A DNA stretch of 9,375 nt from Thiopontia sp964416755 (GTDB lineage Bacteria > Pseudomonadota > Gammaproteobacteria > GCF-002020875). A model generated the notes under the pieces. That model was not told where the DNA came from. It saw only the letters and a program-made list of their open reading frames with translations, and did not search any database. The stretch lies in assembly GCA_964416755.1 (NCBI GenBank), contig CAYQFH010000103.1:1-9375 (forward strand). The letters run 5' to 3'. Each line of letters opens with the position of its first letter. Position 1 is the first letter of the stretch. This document shows, in pieces, positions 1 through 7,036 of this stretch. A program made the position numbers and the translations under genes.

Positions 1-743
1 TCAAACCTGCCTGACTCAATCTTTGAGAGATCAAGAATGTCATTCAGCAGATAGAGCAGCGTACTGCCAGAGATCTGCATTGTCTTCAGCAGCGCATATT
101 GATGTTGCTGCAGGGGCGTCTCCTCCAGTAGATCTCCATATCCCAGCAATGCTGTCAGTGGCGTACGCAACTCATGGCTCATTGAGGCAAGAAACTGATC
201 TTTGGCCTGATTGGCCGCAACCACCTCTGCACTGGCATCCTGAAGTTGGCGCTGTGTCTCCTGCAGCTCTTTTTCATAGCCCCAGTCACTCACCAGCAGG
301 CGTGTCAGCTGTTCCAACTCCTGGTCATTCCACGGCTTGCCATGAAAGACAAAACGGGGACCGATCTTCGCACGAATCTGTTGCAGAGAGTGGTCGGTAT
401 AGGCCGATACCAAAATAATTCTGACATCCTCATCCAGCTTGCGGATCTGCTGTACCGTCTCCAGGCCACTCCAGCCATTGGGCATTCTCATGTCGAGAAA
501 AATCGCCGAAAAGGGGGACTCATCCTCCAGCGACTGACGCAGTGCCGCAACCCCCTTCTGTCCACTGAGAAAGCATTCGAGCGAGAAGTCAAACTCCACA
601 TCTTCACCATCTCCCTCGAAATCAGAGCTCTCCAGCAGGTTCACCACCTCATCAAACATCTTGTTACGCGGAGGAAACAGCGAGCGATAAGCATCCAGCA
701 CCACAGGATCATCATCAATTGCCATCAGGCGATACTTACCCAT
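1..743 (-). CDS. Receiver-histidine kinase protein, partial (C-terminus beyond left edge)
   Basis: I translated 247 codons by hand on the minus strand; the frame stays open to the window edge. Residues 4-150 form a response-regulator receiver: acidic residues D10-D12, phospho-acceptor D84 in FLDMRMP, S113, and K136 in HGKPW. A likely coiled coil (about 150-185) leads into a classical HisKA H-box, SMSHELRTPL, with phospho-accepting H190. The ATPase domain must lie outside the window. The role is presumably phosphotransfer signalling in the cytoplasm, since no membrane segment is visible; the stimulus and output are unknown. ATG at 743 was chosen because an in-frame TGA lies just upstream and AAGGA at 752-756 is suitably placed; GTG at 746 is the only alternative. 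The gap to the upstream kinase gene is 13 bp, so the two are probably co-transcribed. An acidic insertion (about residues 40-51) sits between helix 1 and the following strand of the receiver. Confidence 0.9.
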   Translation of the reverse strand, partial: MGKYRLMAIDDDPVVLDAYRSLFPPRNKMFDEVVNLLESSDFEGDGEDVEFDFSLECFLSGQKGVAALRQSLEDESPFSAIFLDMRMPNGWSGLETVQQIRKLDEDVRIILVSAYTDHSLQQIRAKIGPRFVFHGKPWNDQELEQLTRLLVSDWGYEKELQETQRQLQDASAEVVAANQAKDQFLASMSHELRTPLTALLGYGDLLEETPLQQHQYALLKTMQISGSTLLYLLNDILDLSKIESGRF

Positions 744-756
744 CACTCAAATCCTT

Positions 757-3324
757 TTACTCAAAGACTCCATCCTGAATAGCCGGCAACAACAAACGCA
801 CTATCGCCCCACGCCCGATGCCTTTGCTCTCAATCTCGATATCGCCATCCAGACTACGCACAAAATTGGCCGTTGCGTGGAGACCAAAACCACTTCCCCT
901 GTTCTTGGTGGAGTATCCAAACTCCAATACCTTCCCGATCGCCTCCTCACTGATACCGACGCCATTGTCGCTCACTTCAATCGAAAGGTAGTGCGTATCT
1001 TTCTCTTTCCGTTCGATGGTCGAGATGGAAAACTTCAATCTACCACCACTCTGGCGGTATCCGACGATGCTCTCCACTGCATTCTTGATCATGTTGATGA
1101 GCGCCTGTAGCAGCTGATTTTTGGGCAACATAAAACCATCTCTCAGTCCATTCAGCTCCAGGTGTTCCTCCAGCTCAATACCGGATCGACTGATACTGTT
1201 CCCGACCAGTAGCAGTGCATCACTCATCAATTGCGCCAAGGCAGTCCTCTCCTCCTTCTGATCCATGCTGAATCCTCTGCGGTGCATCTGGATAATCTCC
1301 GAGACATGCTGTGCACTGTGCTGGATCATTTCAATTGGAGAGAGGTTGGTAAATTCATTATCACTATCAACCAGCTCTCTCATGATCTGTGGTAACTGCT
1401 CAACCAACTGCTGCTGACGCTGTTGACGCACCTCCGGCGAGAGCTCTTGCCGGTTGAACTGCTCAATCATATCGATCAGCTCCAAATATTGCCCAAGCTT
1501 GCTCTCCAGCTGGGTGGCTCCGGTGGAAATCCCCTGGATTGCATTACCGATATTGTGCAGGATGGTGGCTGACATCTCGGAAACACCCGCCTGAAACGCC
1601 TCAAACTGCTGGTGTGCTTCTGCACGTTTGCGTTCGCGCAGATCGAACAGGGTGATTACTCCCCCTTCGATCTGGTGATAGACATCCTGATAGACCCCCC
1701 CTTGGAGCAGTACCGGAATATCCTCTCCACTGGTACAACGCAACGTCCACTCATGTGAGTCCTCCCGTTCTGAATCCGATTCAAACAGCTGTCCAAATGC
1801 AGTCAACCGCACCAGCAACCAATCCAGATCAAACTGCTTTCTGCGCATCAAAATCAGGGCATTGCGCTTGCTCTCATCTGTGGCAGGGAAAAAACCCAAC
1901 ATCACCTCATCCGTTTCCTCTCCATCAACAATCTGCAAAAGCGTCTCACCATAAGCACTGCCGACAATCACTGACAACAGGTTTGGAATCCACTGTTCAA
2001 CCGGCTTCCCCAGGAGTTGACGTTCCTCATGCTGCAATAGCTGCTGCGCCCGATGATTTACACGTTGAATGGCCCCATCTTCCAGTGAGACCTCAAGCAC
2101 CCCCATCGGCGCATCATTCAGCAGTTGCTGACAGTAAATCGGATGCTCTTCCTGCAACAGCTTCAAGCGTCTCTCGAGCGTATGGAGTGAGGTTTCTGAA
2201 AAGGAGGTTTTTTCTCTGTTCAATGTCTCTACAAACAGTGACGAGAGAGTTCGGCCCAACAGTTGATCACGATCCACATCAGTAATGCGCTCAACCACAT
2301 CATTGACCAGTGTAATCTCTCCCAAGTGGTTGGTGATGATCATCCCCTCGTTCACAGACCCAATCACTTTAAGCATACTGTTCTTATAGCGTGAGGTCTC
2401 TCGCAACGACTGACGGTACTGATTCACATGGGTCACCACTCTGGCCAGCAACTCCTCCTGGGAAAATGGTTTGGTAATGTAATCAGCCCCACCCACACGG
2501 AAACCTTGAACAATATCGGTCTCATCCCCTCTGGCAGTGAGAAAAACCACCGGAATTTCTGAAAAACGGGGATCCGCCTTGATGCGTTTACAGGCTTCAT
2601 ATCCGTCAATACCAGGCATCATCACATCCATCAGAATCAGATCAGGAGTGCATTGCCCTTGCTCCAGCAACTCAATGGCCTCTCCCCCGCTATCCGCACA
2701 ACTGGTCTCATAATGACAACATCGGCTTAACAGTTCGCTACACAAGCTTTGAATCAACAGATCATTATCAACAACCAGCACATGGCTCTGTTTAAGTTGT
2801 TCTATATCTTCCGCTACGGAAGGAAAATAGAGAGGATGGCTTGCCTGCTGAAAACGCTCATAGGAGATTACCGCATTACGGGTGACTTGCAGAAACTCCT
2901 CACTGTTTACCGGCTTGCTCAAGAGAATAAAATCATGCTGCAGCGCCGCCTGCAGCTCATTTACACCATAGTCACTGTAGGCCGTAATGATGACAATATA
3001 GATATTCGGGTCAAGCCTGCGCAACTCTACAGCTGTTTCCAGTCCGGATATCCCTGGAGGCATGCGCATATCCAGCAGTGCTGCAGAGACATGGTCACCT
3101 GACTGTAATATTTTCTGGTGACGCTCAACTGCCTCCTTGCCACTGAGCGCAGTGATCAATGTGAACTCATCCTCTTTCTGACCGCTGCCGCCATTATCGC
3201 CATCGACTATCGACTCGATCTGGTCAATTTGATCTGCAAGCTCCGAGTCACCCAGCAAAATTGCCTGATAGGTCTCAAGTATCTCTGATTCGTCATCAAC
3301 AAGCAGAACGATGCCTTTGCTCAT
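757..3324 (-). CDS. Double-receiver, PAS, histidine-kinase-like sensor protein
   Basis: 855 residues with no obvious membrane segment, so probably a cytoplasmic signalling protein. Receiver 1 (5-150) has D10/D11, phospho-acceptor D85 in LLDMRMP, T114 and K137. Receiver 2 (181-300) has D186/D188, phospho-acceptor D233 in LMDVMMPG, T263 and K285 in TKPF. PAS-like segments follow at about 312-370 and 398-450, with a weaker one near 500-570. The transmitter has an atypical H-box, ILHNIGNAIQGI (H590), then an N-box with N744 in INMIKNAVES, a G1 box DNGVG (786-790) and a G2 box GSGFGL (810-815), so the ATPase fold appears intact. The domain order, receivers before kinase, is the reverse of classical hybrid kinases. 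GAGGA about 9 nt before ATG 3324 supports this start. It lies 13 bp upstream of the receiver-kinase gene, probably in the same operon. Ligand and targets cannot be told from sequence. Confidence 0.92.
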   Translation of the reverse strand: MSKGIVLLVDDESEILETYQAILLGDSELADQIDQIESIVDGDNGGSGQKEDEFTLITALSGKEAVERHQKILQSGDHVSAALLDMRMPPGISGLETAVELRRLDPNIYIVIITAYSDYGVNELQAALQHDFILLSKPVNSEEFLQVTRNAVISYERFQQASHPLYFPSVAEDIEQLKQSHVLVVDNDLLIQSLCSELLSRCCHYETSCADSGGEAIELLEQGQCTPDLILMDVMMPGIDGYEACKRIKADPRFSEIPVVFLTARGDETDIVQGFRVGGADYITKPFSQEELLARVVTHVNQYRQSLRETSRYKNSMLKVIGSVNEGMIITNHLGEITLVNDVVERITDVDRDQLLGRTLSSLFVETLNREKTSFSETSLHTLERRLKLLQEEHPIYCQQLLNDAPMGVLEVSLEDGAIQRVNHRAQQLLQHEERQLLGKPVEQWIPNLLSVIVGSAYGETLLQIVDGEETDEVMLGFFPATDESKRNALILMRRKQFDLDWLLVRLTAFGQLFESDSEREDSHEWTLRCTSGEDIPVLLQGGVYQDVYHQIEGGVITLFDLRERKRAEAHQQFEAFQAGVSEMSATILHNIGNAIQGISTGATQLESKLGQYLELIDMIEQFNRQELSPEVRQQRQQQLVEQLPQIMRELVDSDNEFTNLSPIEMIQHSAQHVSEIIQMHRRGFSMDQKEERTALAQLMSDALLLVGNSISRSGIELEEHLELNGLRDGFMLPKNQLLQALINMIKNAVESIVGYRQSGGRLKFSISTIERKEKDTHYLSIEVSDNGVGISEEAIGKVLEFGYSTKNRGSGFGLHATANFVRSLDGDIEIESKGIGRGAIVRLLLPAIQDGVFE

Positions 3325-3336
3325 TCCTGAATTTCC

Positions 3337-3411
3337 TCAAACAGTCTCTTGTACTGCATATCCTTCACCCGAATATGGTACATCCACCATAAAGTCGAGA
3401 AATTTTACCAT
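3337..3411 (-). CDS. Possible small ORF (24 codons) upstream of the kinase gene
   Basis: ATG at 3411 opens a 24-residue frame beginning MVKFLDFMVDVPYSG and ending in TGA at 3337-3339. The TGA overlaps the GAGGA that probably serves as ribosome-binding site for the kinase gene, whose ATG lies 12 nt further on. An AGGAG touches the ATG directly, which is too close for a normal ribosome-binding site. The frame stays open upstream as far as about 3503 but has no good ATG there. It could be a leader peptide coupled to the kinase, a remnant of a longer gene, or chance. No family recognised. Confidence 0.25.
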   Translation of the reverse strand: MVKFLDFMVDVPYSGEGYAVQETV

Positions 3412-3493
3412 CTCCTGCAAGGCACTCTGTTTCCTACACGAACAAAAAATGCTGTGATGTAGGGAACTGTAGGGTTTATCAATTATTTTAACA

Positions 3494-3499
3494 TATACT
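3494..3499 (+). promoter_or_regulatory. Candidate -10 box for the hairpin RNA
   Basis: TATACT matches the sigma-70 -10 consensus at 5 of 6 positions and lies 9 nt before the first G of the hairpin (3509). No good -35 is found at the standard spacing. An alternative pairing is TTATCA (3476-3481) with TAATAA (3499-3504) at a 17-bp spacer, but that -10 is weak. This is tentative. Confidence 0.35.
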
Positions 3500-3508
3500 A
3501 ATAATTAT

Positions 3509-3595
3509 GGTGTGCAGTCCTTCTGCCTCTTCGGTCCCTCCTCTATAACTTCGAAGAGGCATATCCCCTGGGGCTGCACACCTCTTTCCTTTTTT
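3509..3595 (+). ncRNA. Candidate small RNA or leader attenuator: two-stem hairpin plus T-tract
   Basis: Outer stem: GGTGTGCAG (3509-3517) pairs perfectly with CTGCACACC (3574-3582) and extends by TCCT/GGGG to 13 bp, including two G-U pairs. Inner stem: TGCCTCTTCG (3524-3533) pairs perfectly over 10 bp with 3552-3561. The internal loop is asymmetric (2 nt versus 8 nt, the latter containing CCCC), and the apical loop is 18 nt and pyrimidine-rich (3534-3551). A pyrimidine tract ending in six Ts (3590-3595) follows, as in an intrinsic terminator on the plus strand only. No plus-strand gene lies upstream for it to terminate, so either the structure is the body of a short RNA of about 90 nt with its own promoter, or it attenuates transcription into the 387-residue gene. 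It does not resemble 6S RNA, SRP RNA or tmRNA as far as I can recall them. Confidence 0.55.
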
Positions 3596-3642
3596 GGATC
3601 TGTTTTGAAGACCATATTTCTGATCCATTAGTAGTCTTCTCT

Positions 3643-3670
3643 AATACAACACCATTCCCTGCAGTATAAT
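3643..3670 (+). promoter_or_regulatory. Candidate sigma-70 promoter of the 387-residue gene
   Basis: A perfect TATAAT at 3665-3670 is paired at 16 bp with a poor -35, AATACA (3643-3648). Transcription would start near 3677, giving an untranslated leader of about 55 nt that begins after the hairpin/T-tract. The spacing to the coding start fits, but the weak -35 suggests an activator or modest strength. Confidence 0.45.
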
Positions 3671-3732
3671 CTGTCGTAAAAATTGAGATCCACAATAAAG
3701 AGACTCAAAAAACATAGAAGGAATAGAGGTTT

Positions 3733-4896
3733 ATGAGTACCGGCCCCAGAGAGATCAACACCCCGTTTCGTCCCATCCCGCTGGATGTCCCCGAAGGGAT
3801 GAAACCCAATGAGTTCTTCAACAGCACCGAAAATCTCAACGACCTGGTCAATAACAACGGCCTGTTGAAAAACAGCGAGAATCTGCTGCTCTACCGCAAG
3901 GCGCTGGGCCACAGCACAACCTTCGACACCTCAATTATCTACAACACCTCTCAGTCGGTACTGAATCCGCTAGGACGTCCGGTACGTCGAACTCAGGTGC
4001 CAGAGGAGGTGAAAAACGTCTGGAACCGGATGAACCAGATCATCATCGACTATATGTTGGAGGAGTTTCCAGATCCAGACGAAGCACTGATCCTGGCTGG
4101 CGAGGCGAGTCTGGATGCCACCTGGTCACTCACCTCACCCGGCGTGCCCAGTATCCGCATGCTCCACAACCACTTTATTGTCTTCGATAAAAAAGAGCTG
4201 AAGGCCGCCAAGCAGGCTGATCCCGACAACCCCAATCTGACCGACGGTGGGCAACACAGCCTATTCCAGGCCTATATCCGCGAGGTCTATCAGGACTTCT
4301 TCTCCTTCCTCGACCTGAAAGTATTGAAGCCAGCCGATGAGGAAGATGCAAAGATCCATCTCACCAACTACCCACAGGGGCTGCCCAGCTGGGAAATTCA
4401 AGGCGGTGCCGAAGCACTCAAGGATCCACTCTTCTGGCAGGAGTATGACCTGATCCTGAAGGGCTTTATCGACTTCTACCGTACCTTCTTCACCCAGGTC
4501 TCCACCCGCAACGCCCCCATTCCGAAAGAGACCTGGTTCCCGGAACAGGTGGAACGCAAGCTGCTTTTCAACAACGACTTCCTCGCCGCCGCCAAGAAGG
4601 TGCGTGACCGCTGTATCGTTGATGCCAAATACGCCAATGCCATCCGCTGGCAGCCTGCCTTCAAGCAACTGATCTACCGCAACGATGAAGGCAAGTTGAT
4701 TGTCACCATCAGTCAGAACTCCATTGGTAATGCCATCACCGAACTGCTGGGTGTGGTGGTCAAACGCACTCCCGATACGGAGGCCTATGAGGCCTTCGAA
4801 CCTGCACTGATTGAACGGCTGCTGGAGGTGAGACGTCGCCTGATCAAGGCTGATTTGGGCGAAGGGATCAAGACGGATCACTGGGAGGCAGAATAA
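3733..4896 (+). CDS. Conserved-looking protein of unrecognised family (387 aa)
   Basis: I do not recognise this family. The protein is soluble-looking, without signal peptide or membrane segment. It is rich in aromatic residues and in alternating helices and loops. Notable patches are a proline-rich N-terminus (RPIPLDVPEGMKPNEFF, about 13-29), an SIRMLHNHFIVF segment (140-151, H145 and H147), an aromatic stretch LFWQEYDLILKGFIDFYRTF (about 233-252), and a C-terminal charged helix (about 358-373). The paired histidines followed by a hydrophobic strand loosely recall the HxH motif of HIT-like transferases, but this is only a guess. The start is ATG 3733, with AGAGG (3725-3729) close by and AAGGA (3718-3722) at more usual spacing. 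It converges on cbbO with a 19-bp gap and no visible terminator between them. Codon use looks like that of a native, well-expressed gene. Its position suggests, but does not prove, a link to the CbbQ/CbbO-like pair or to sulfur metabolism. Confidence 0.85.
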   Translation: MSTGPREINTPFRPIPLDVPEGMKPNEFFNSTENLNDLVNNNGLLKNSENLLLYRKALGHSTTFDTSIIYNTSQSVLNPLGRPVRRTQVPEEVKNVWNRMNQIIIDYMLEEFPDPDEALILAGEASLDATWSLTSPGVPSIRMLHNHFIVFDKKELKAAKQADPDNPNLTDGGQHSLFQAYIREVYQDFFSFLDLKVLKPADEEDAKIHLTNYPQGLPSWEIQGGAEALKDPLFWQEYDLILKGFIDFYRTFFTQVSTRNAPIPKETWFPEQVERKLLFNNDFLAAAKKVRDRCIVDAKYANAIRWQPAFKQLIYRNDEGKLIVTISQNSIGNAITELLGVVVKRTPDTEAYEAFEPALIERLLEVRRRLIKADLGEGIKTDHWEAE

Positions 4897-4915
4897 CCTC
4901 TATTACAAGGCACCC

Positions 4916-7036
4916 CTATAGCGTCAAACGACGGTAGATCTCTGCCACCTTGGCTGGTAATTTATCGACCGCATCGACTACTGTATAACCAGCGGGTCCA
5001 TACATATGCGGCAGGTACTCTGCCCCCTCCTTGTCGATGGTGATACAGAACGGGTGGATGCCACTACGCCGCGCCTCCAGCAGTGCCATGCGGGTATCCT
5101 CGATCGCGTACTGCCCGGTATAGCCATCAGAATCATCCGGTTTGCCATCGGACAACGTGATCAGCAGTCGGGTACGTGCCTCTGCACCATTCAACAGGGC
5201 TGTCAGATGGCGAATCGCCACCCCCATGCGGGTATAGTCCTGCGCTTCGATACCGGCGATCTTCTGTTTTACTGAAGCGTCATAGGGTTGTTCAAAAGTC
5301 TTGACTGGATAGACCTCACAGCGCTTGCGGGTCCATCCTGAAAAGCCGTAGATCGCATAGCGGTCATCCAGCATCTCCAGCGCCTCGCACAACAGTACCA
5401 GCGACTCTCGCTCCGCTTCGTTGATCCACCCTTTGGTCGATCCACTCATGTCGACCATCAGCATCACTGCAATGGAGCGTTCATGGCGATGCGTCTGCTG
5501 GTAGAGTCGATCACTCATCTCTTCCCCTTGCTGGTGATCAGCCATCGCATCAACCACTGCATCTAGATCCAGATTGTCTCCACTCTGCTGACGTTTGAGC
5601 AATAGATCAGCGCTGCGTAGCGCTTCGAAGCTCTTGCGTAGCTGTCCTACCAGCCGGTGGTACTTCTGCAGGGTATCCGACACAAAGTCGACCTCCCCCA
5701 ACTTCGGCTCTACCTCACGCAACACCGCCCACTCTTTGCGGTAGTTGAGGCGCGGACCGTCCCACTCATCATAGAGGAAGGCCCCCTCCTCATGGTAAGT
5801 GCCACTCCAGACATCCTCTGCACGCTTGATACGCTTTTCAGGATCAAACGTGGCGTCCCCTGCCGGGTGGAGATACTCCGCTGGCAGCGCACCGTAATCC
5901 TGGATGATGGAGCTGACCAGCTCACTCATCACCTCTGGCGGGGCGACCGGCTGATCTTCAATCAATAATTCCAGCTCCGGAGCACCCTCTCGCTGCTCGG
6001 AAGCCGAAGTCTGACGCAACTCAAATTTGGCCTGCTGCTTCTCCGCCTCATCAAGCTCCAACTCATCAGCCATTTTCCACAGCAGATACTGCAGTGCACC
6101 ACGCTCCTGTCGGCTACGTGTCAGAGCCGTCTGTTCAATCGCCTCCATATGCCACTCACCCTGATAACAGAGTCGCGGAGGTGCAGGACCATCGATCCGC
6201 TCCAACCAAAGCAGCGAAATCTCCAAGGTTGCCTCGGCTGCAGTCACGGCATTGGCAGCATACTCCCACCCTGCCGGAACCCGCTGCTCTCCCAACTGCT
6301 GTAATAGTTGGCTACGCTGGCGAAAGATGCCCGGAAACTCACGCTGTAGACAAGCATCGATGCGGATCAGCTCCAACCGCTGCAGTAGCGCCAGATCTCG
6401 TTCCGGCTCTGCACGTGGAGCCAACCACTGTGCAATACGGCTACTGTACTCTCCCGCCTGAACCAATCGCCAGGTGCCATACCAGTTCTCGGCCCATAGC
6501 GTGATCAACTGTGCCTTGTAGAGCTGAAAATTGTCCTCCCGCTGCGGCAGATCACCGACAAAAGGGGGCAGATAGATCTTCTCGCTATCGGTCCAGTTGG
6601 ACTCCCCCTCTTCGATAGTCATACGGCGACCGGCCAGCCCCTGCAGGAAGTGGCTCAAGGTACCGATCGTCTCGTCAAAGGTGACACCGCGCGCACGGGC
6701 CTCCGCCTCCTCGGCATAACGCTCTACCCCCTTGACCACCTCGATAGCGGGAAACAGCCCCTTGCGATCATAGAGATCCAGCGCATGGTAGACCCAACGC
6801 CCCACCACCTCATCACTCATCAACTGCAGTGCAGTGGCTGCATGGATCGAGACCTGCTGCCCGATCTGTACATGGGCCTGTGCCGCGATCTGTGACCAGT
6901 GCAGGGCCCGCTCCTGCTGCGCTCGCGGAAGTGGTGCCAGCAGTGCCGCAGCCTGCTCCGGGGAGAGGCGCACCAGATCCAGCTCCAGCGCCTCATCCAG
7001 ACGCTGTTCCAGTTCTGCTACCGAGAGGGACTTCAT
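4916..7036 (-). CDS. cbbO: CbbO/NorD-family VWA-domain protein
   Basis: 706 residues: a long, mostly helical, acidic N-terminal region and a C-terminal von Willebrand A domain (about 520-706). The metal-ion-dependent adhesion site is complete: DMSGST (D529, S531, S533), T602 in DYTRMGVAIRH, and D630 in TLSDGKPDD. The segment YAIEDTRMALLEARRSGI (about 643-660) is typical of CbbO/NorD. In this family the VWA protein is the adaptor that links the hexameric AAA+ partner to its client: Rubisco for CbbQO, nitric oxide reductase for NorQD. ATG 7036 follows directly on the TAA of cbbQ, and I see no ribosome-binding site before it, so translation is probably coupled to cbbQ. The length lies between what I remember for NorD (about 630) and CbbO (about 770), so the symbol is provisional and NorD-like is the alternative. 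No Rubisco or nor gene is visible in the window. Confidence 0.88.
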   Translation of the reverse strand: MKSLSVAELEQRLDEALELDLVRLSPEQAAALLAPLPRAQQERALHWSQIAAQAHVQIGQQVSIHAATALQLMSDEVVGRWVYHALDLYDRKGLFPAIEVVKGVERYAEEAEARARGVTFDETIGTLSHFLQGLAGRRMTIEEGESNWTDSEKIYLPPFVGDLPQREDNFQLYKAQLITLWAENWYGTWRLVQAGEYSSRIAQWLAPRAEPERDLALLQRLELIRIDACLQREFPGIFRQRSQLLQQLGEQRVPAGWEYAANAVTAAEATLEISLLWLERIDGPAPPRLCYQGEWHMEAIEQTALTRSRQERGALQYLLWKMADELELDEAEKQQAKFELRQTSASEQREGAPELELLIEDQPVAPPEVMSELVSSIIQDYGALPAEYLHPAGDATFDPEKRIKRAEDVWSGTYHEEGAFLYDEWDGPRLNYRKEWAVLREVEPKLGEVDFVSDTLQKYHRLVGQLRKSFEALRSADLLLKRQQSGDNLDLDAVVDAMADHQQGEEMSDRLYQQTHRHERSIAVMLMVDMSGSTKGWINEAERESLVLLCEALEMLDDRYAIYGFSGWTRKRCEVYPVKTFEQPYDASVKQKIAGIEAQDYTRMGVAIRHLTALLNGAEARTRLLITLSDGKPDDSDGYTGQYAIEDTRMALLEARRSGIHPFCITIDKEGAEYLPHMYGPAGYTVVDAVDKLPAKVAEIYRRLTL

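Larger units (their letters stand above)
3325..3732. other. Divergent intergenic region (408 bp) without an established protein gene
   Basis: This separates the minus-strand kinase gene from the plus-strand 387-residue gene. From left to right it holds a possible 24-codon minus-strand ORF (3337-3411), an AT-rich stretch (about 3477-3508) that could carry promoter elements in both directions, a long hairpin with a T-tract on the plus strand (3509-3595), and a TATAAT box (3665-3670) ahead of the 387-residue gene. No convincing promoter for the kinase gene could be fixed by eye. Confidence 0.7.

Noticed and set aside
246..782. 178-codon plus-strand open frame
   Set aside because: Antisense to the receiver-kinase gene, whose domain motifs (D84, K136, H190) are unmistakable on the other strand.
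1755..2285. 176-codon plus-strand open frame
   Set aside because: Antisense to the double-receiver kinase, low-complexity Ser/Pro/Ala composition, no ribosome-binding site or family match.
3509..3595. Reading the hairpin as 6S RNA, SRP RNA or tmRNA
   Set aside because: Too short for 6S or tmRNA and lacking the SRP core motif; no conserved element of those RNAs could be seen.
3628..3912. 94-codon minus-strand open frame overlapping the start of the 387-residue gene
   Set aside because: Overlaps the plus-strand promoter, leader and coding start; no family match.
4261..4881. 206-codon minus-strand open frame
   Set aside because: Lies wholly antisense to the 387-residue gene, no recognisable domain, and best explained as a shadow of its codon bias.
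4897..4915. Bidirectional terminator between the convergent genes
   Set aside because: The 19-bp gap has no inverted repeat or T-tract.
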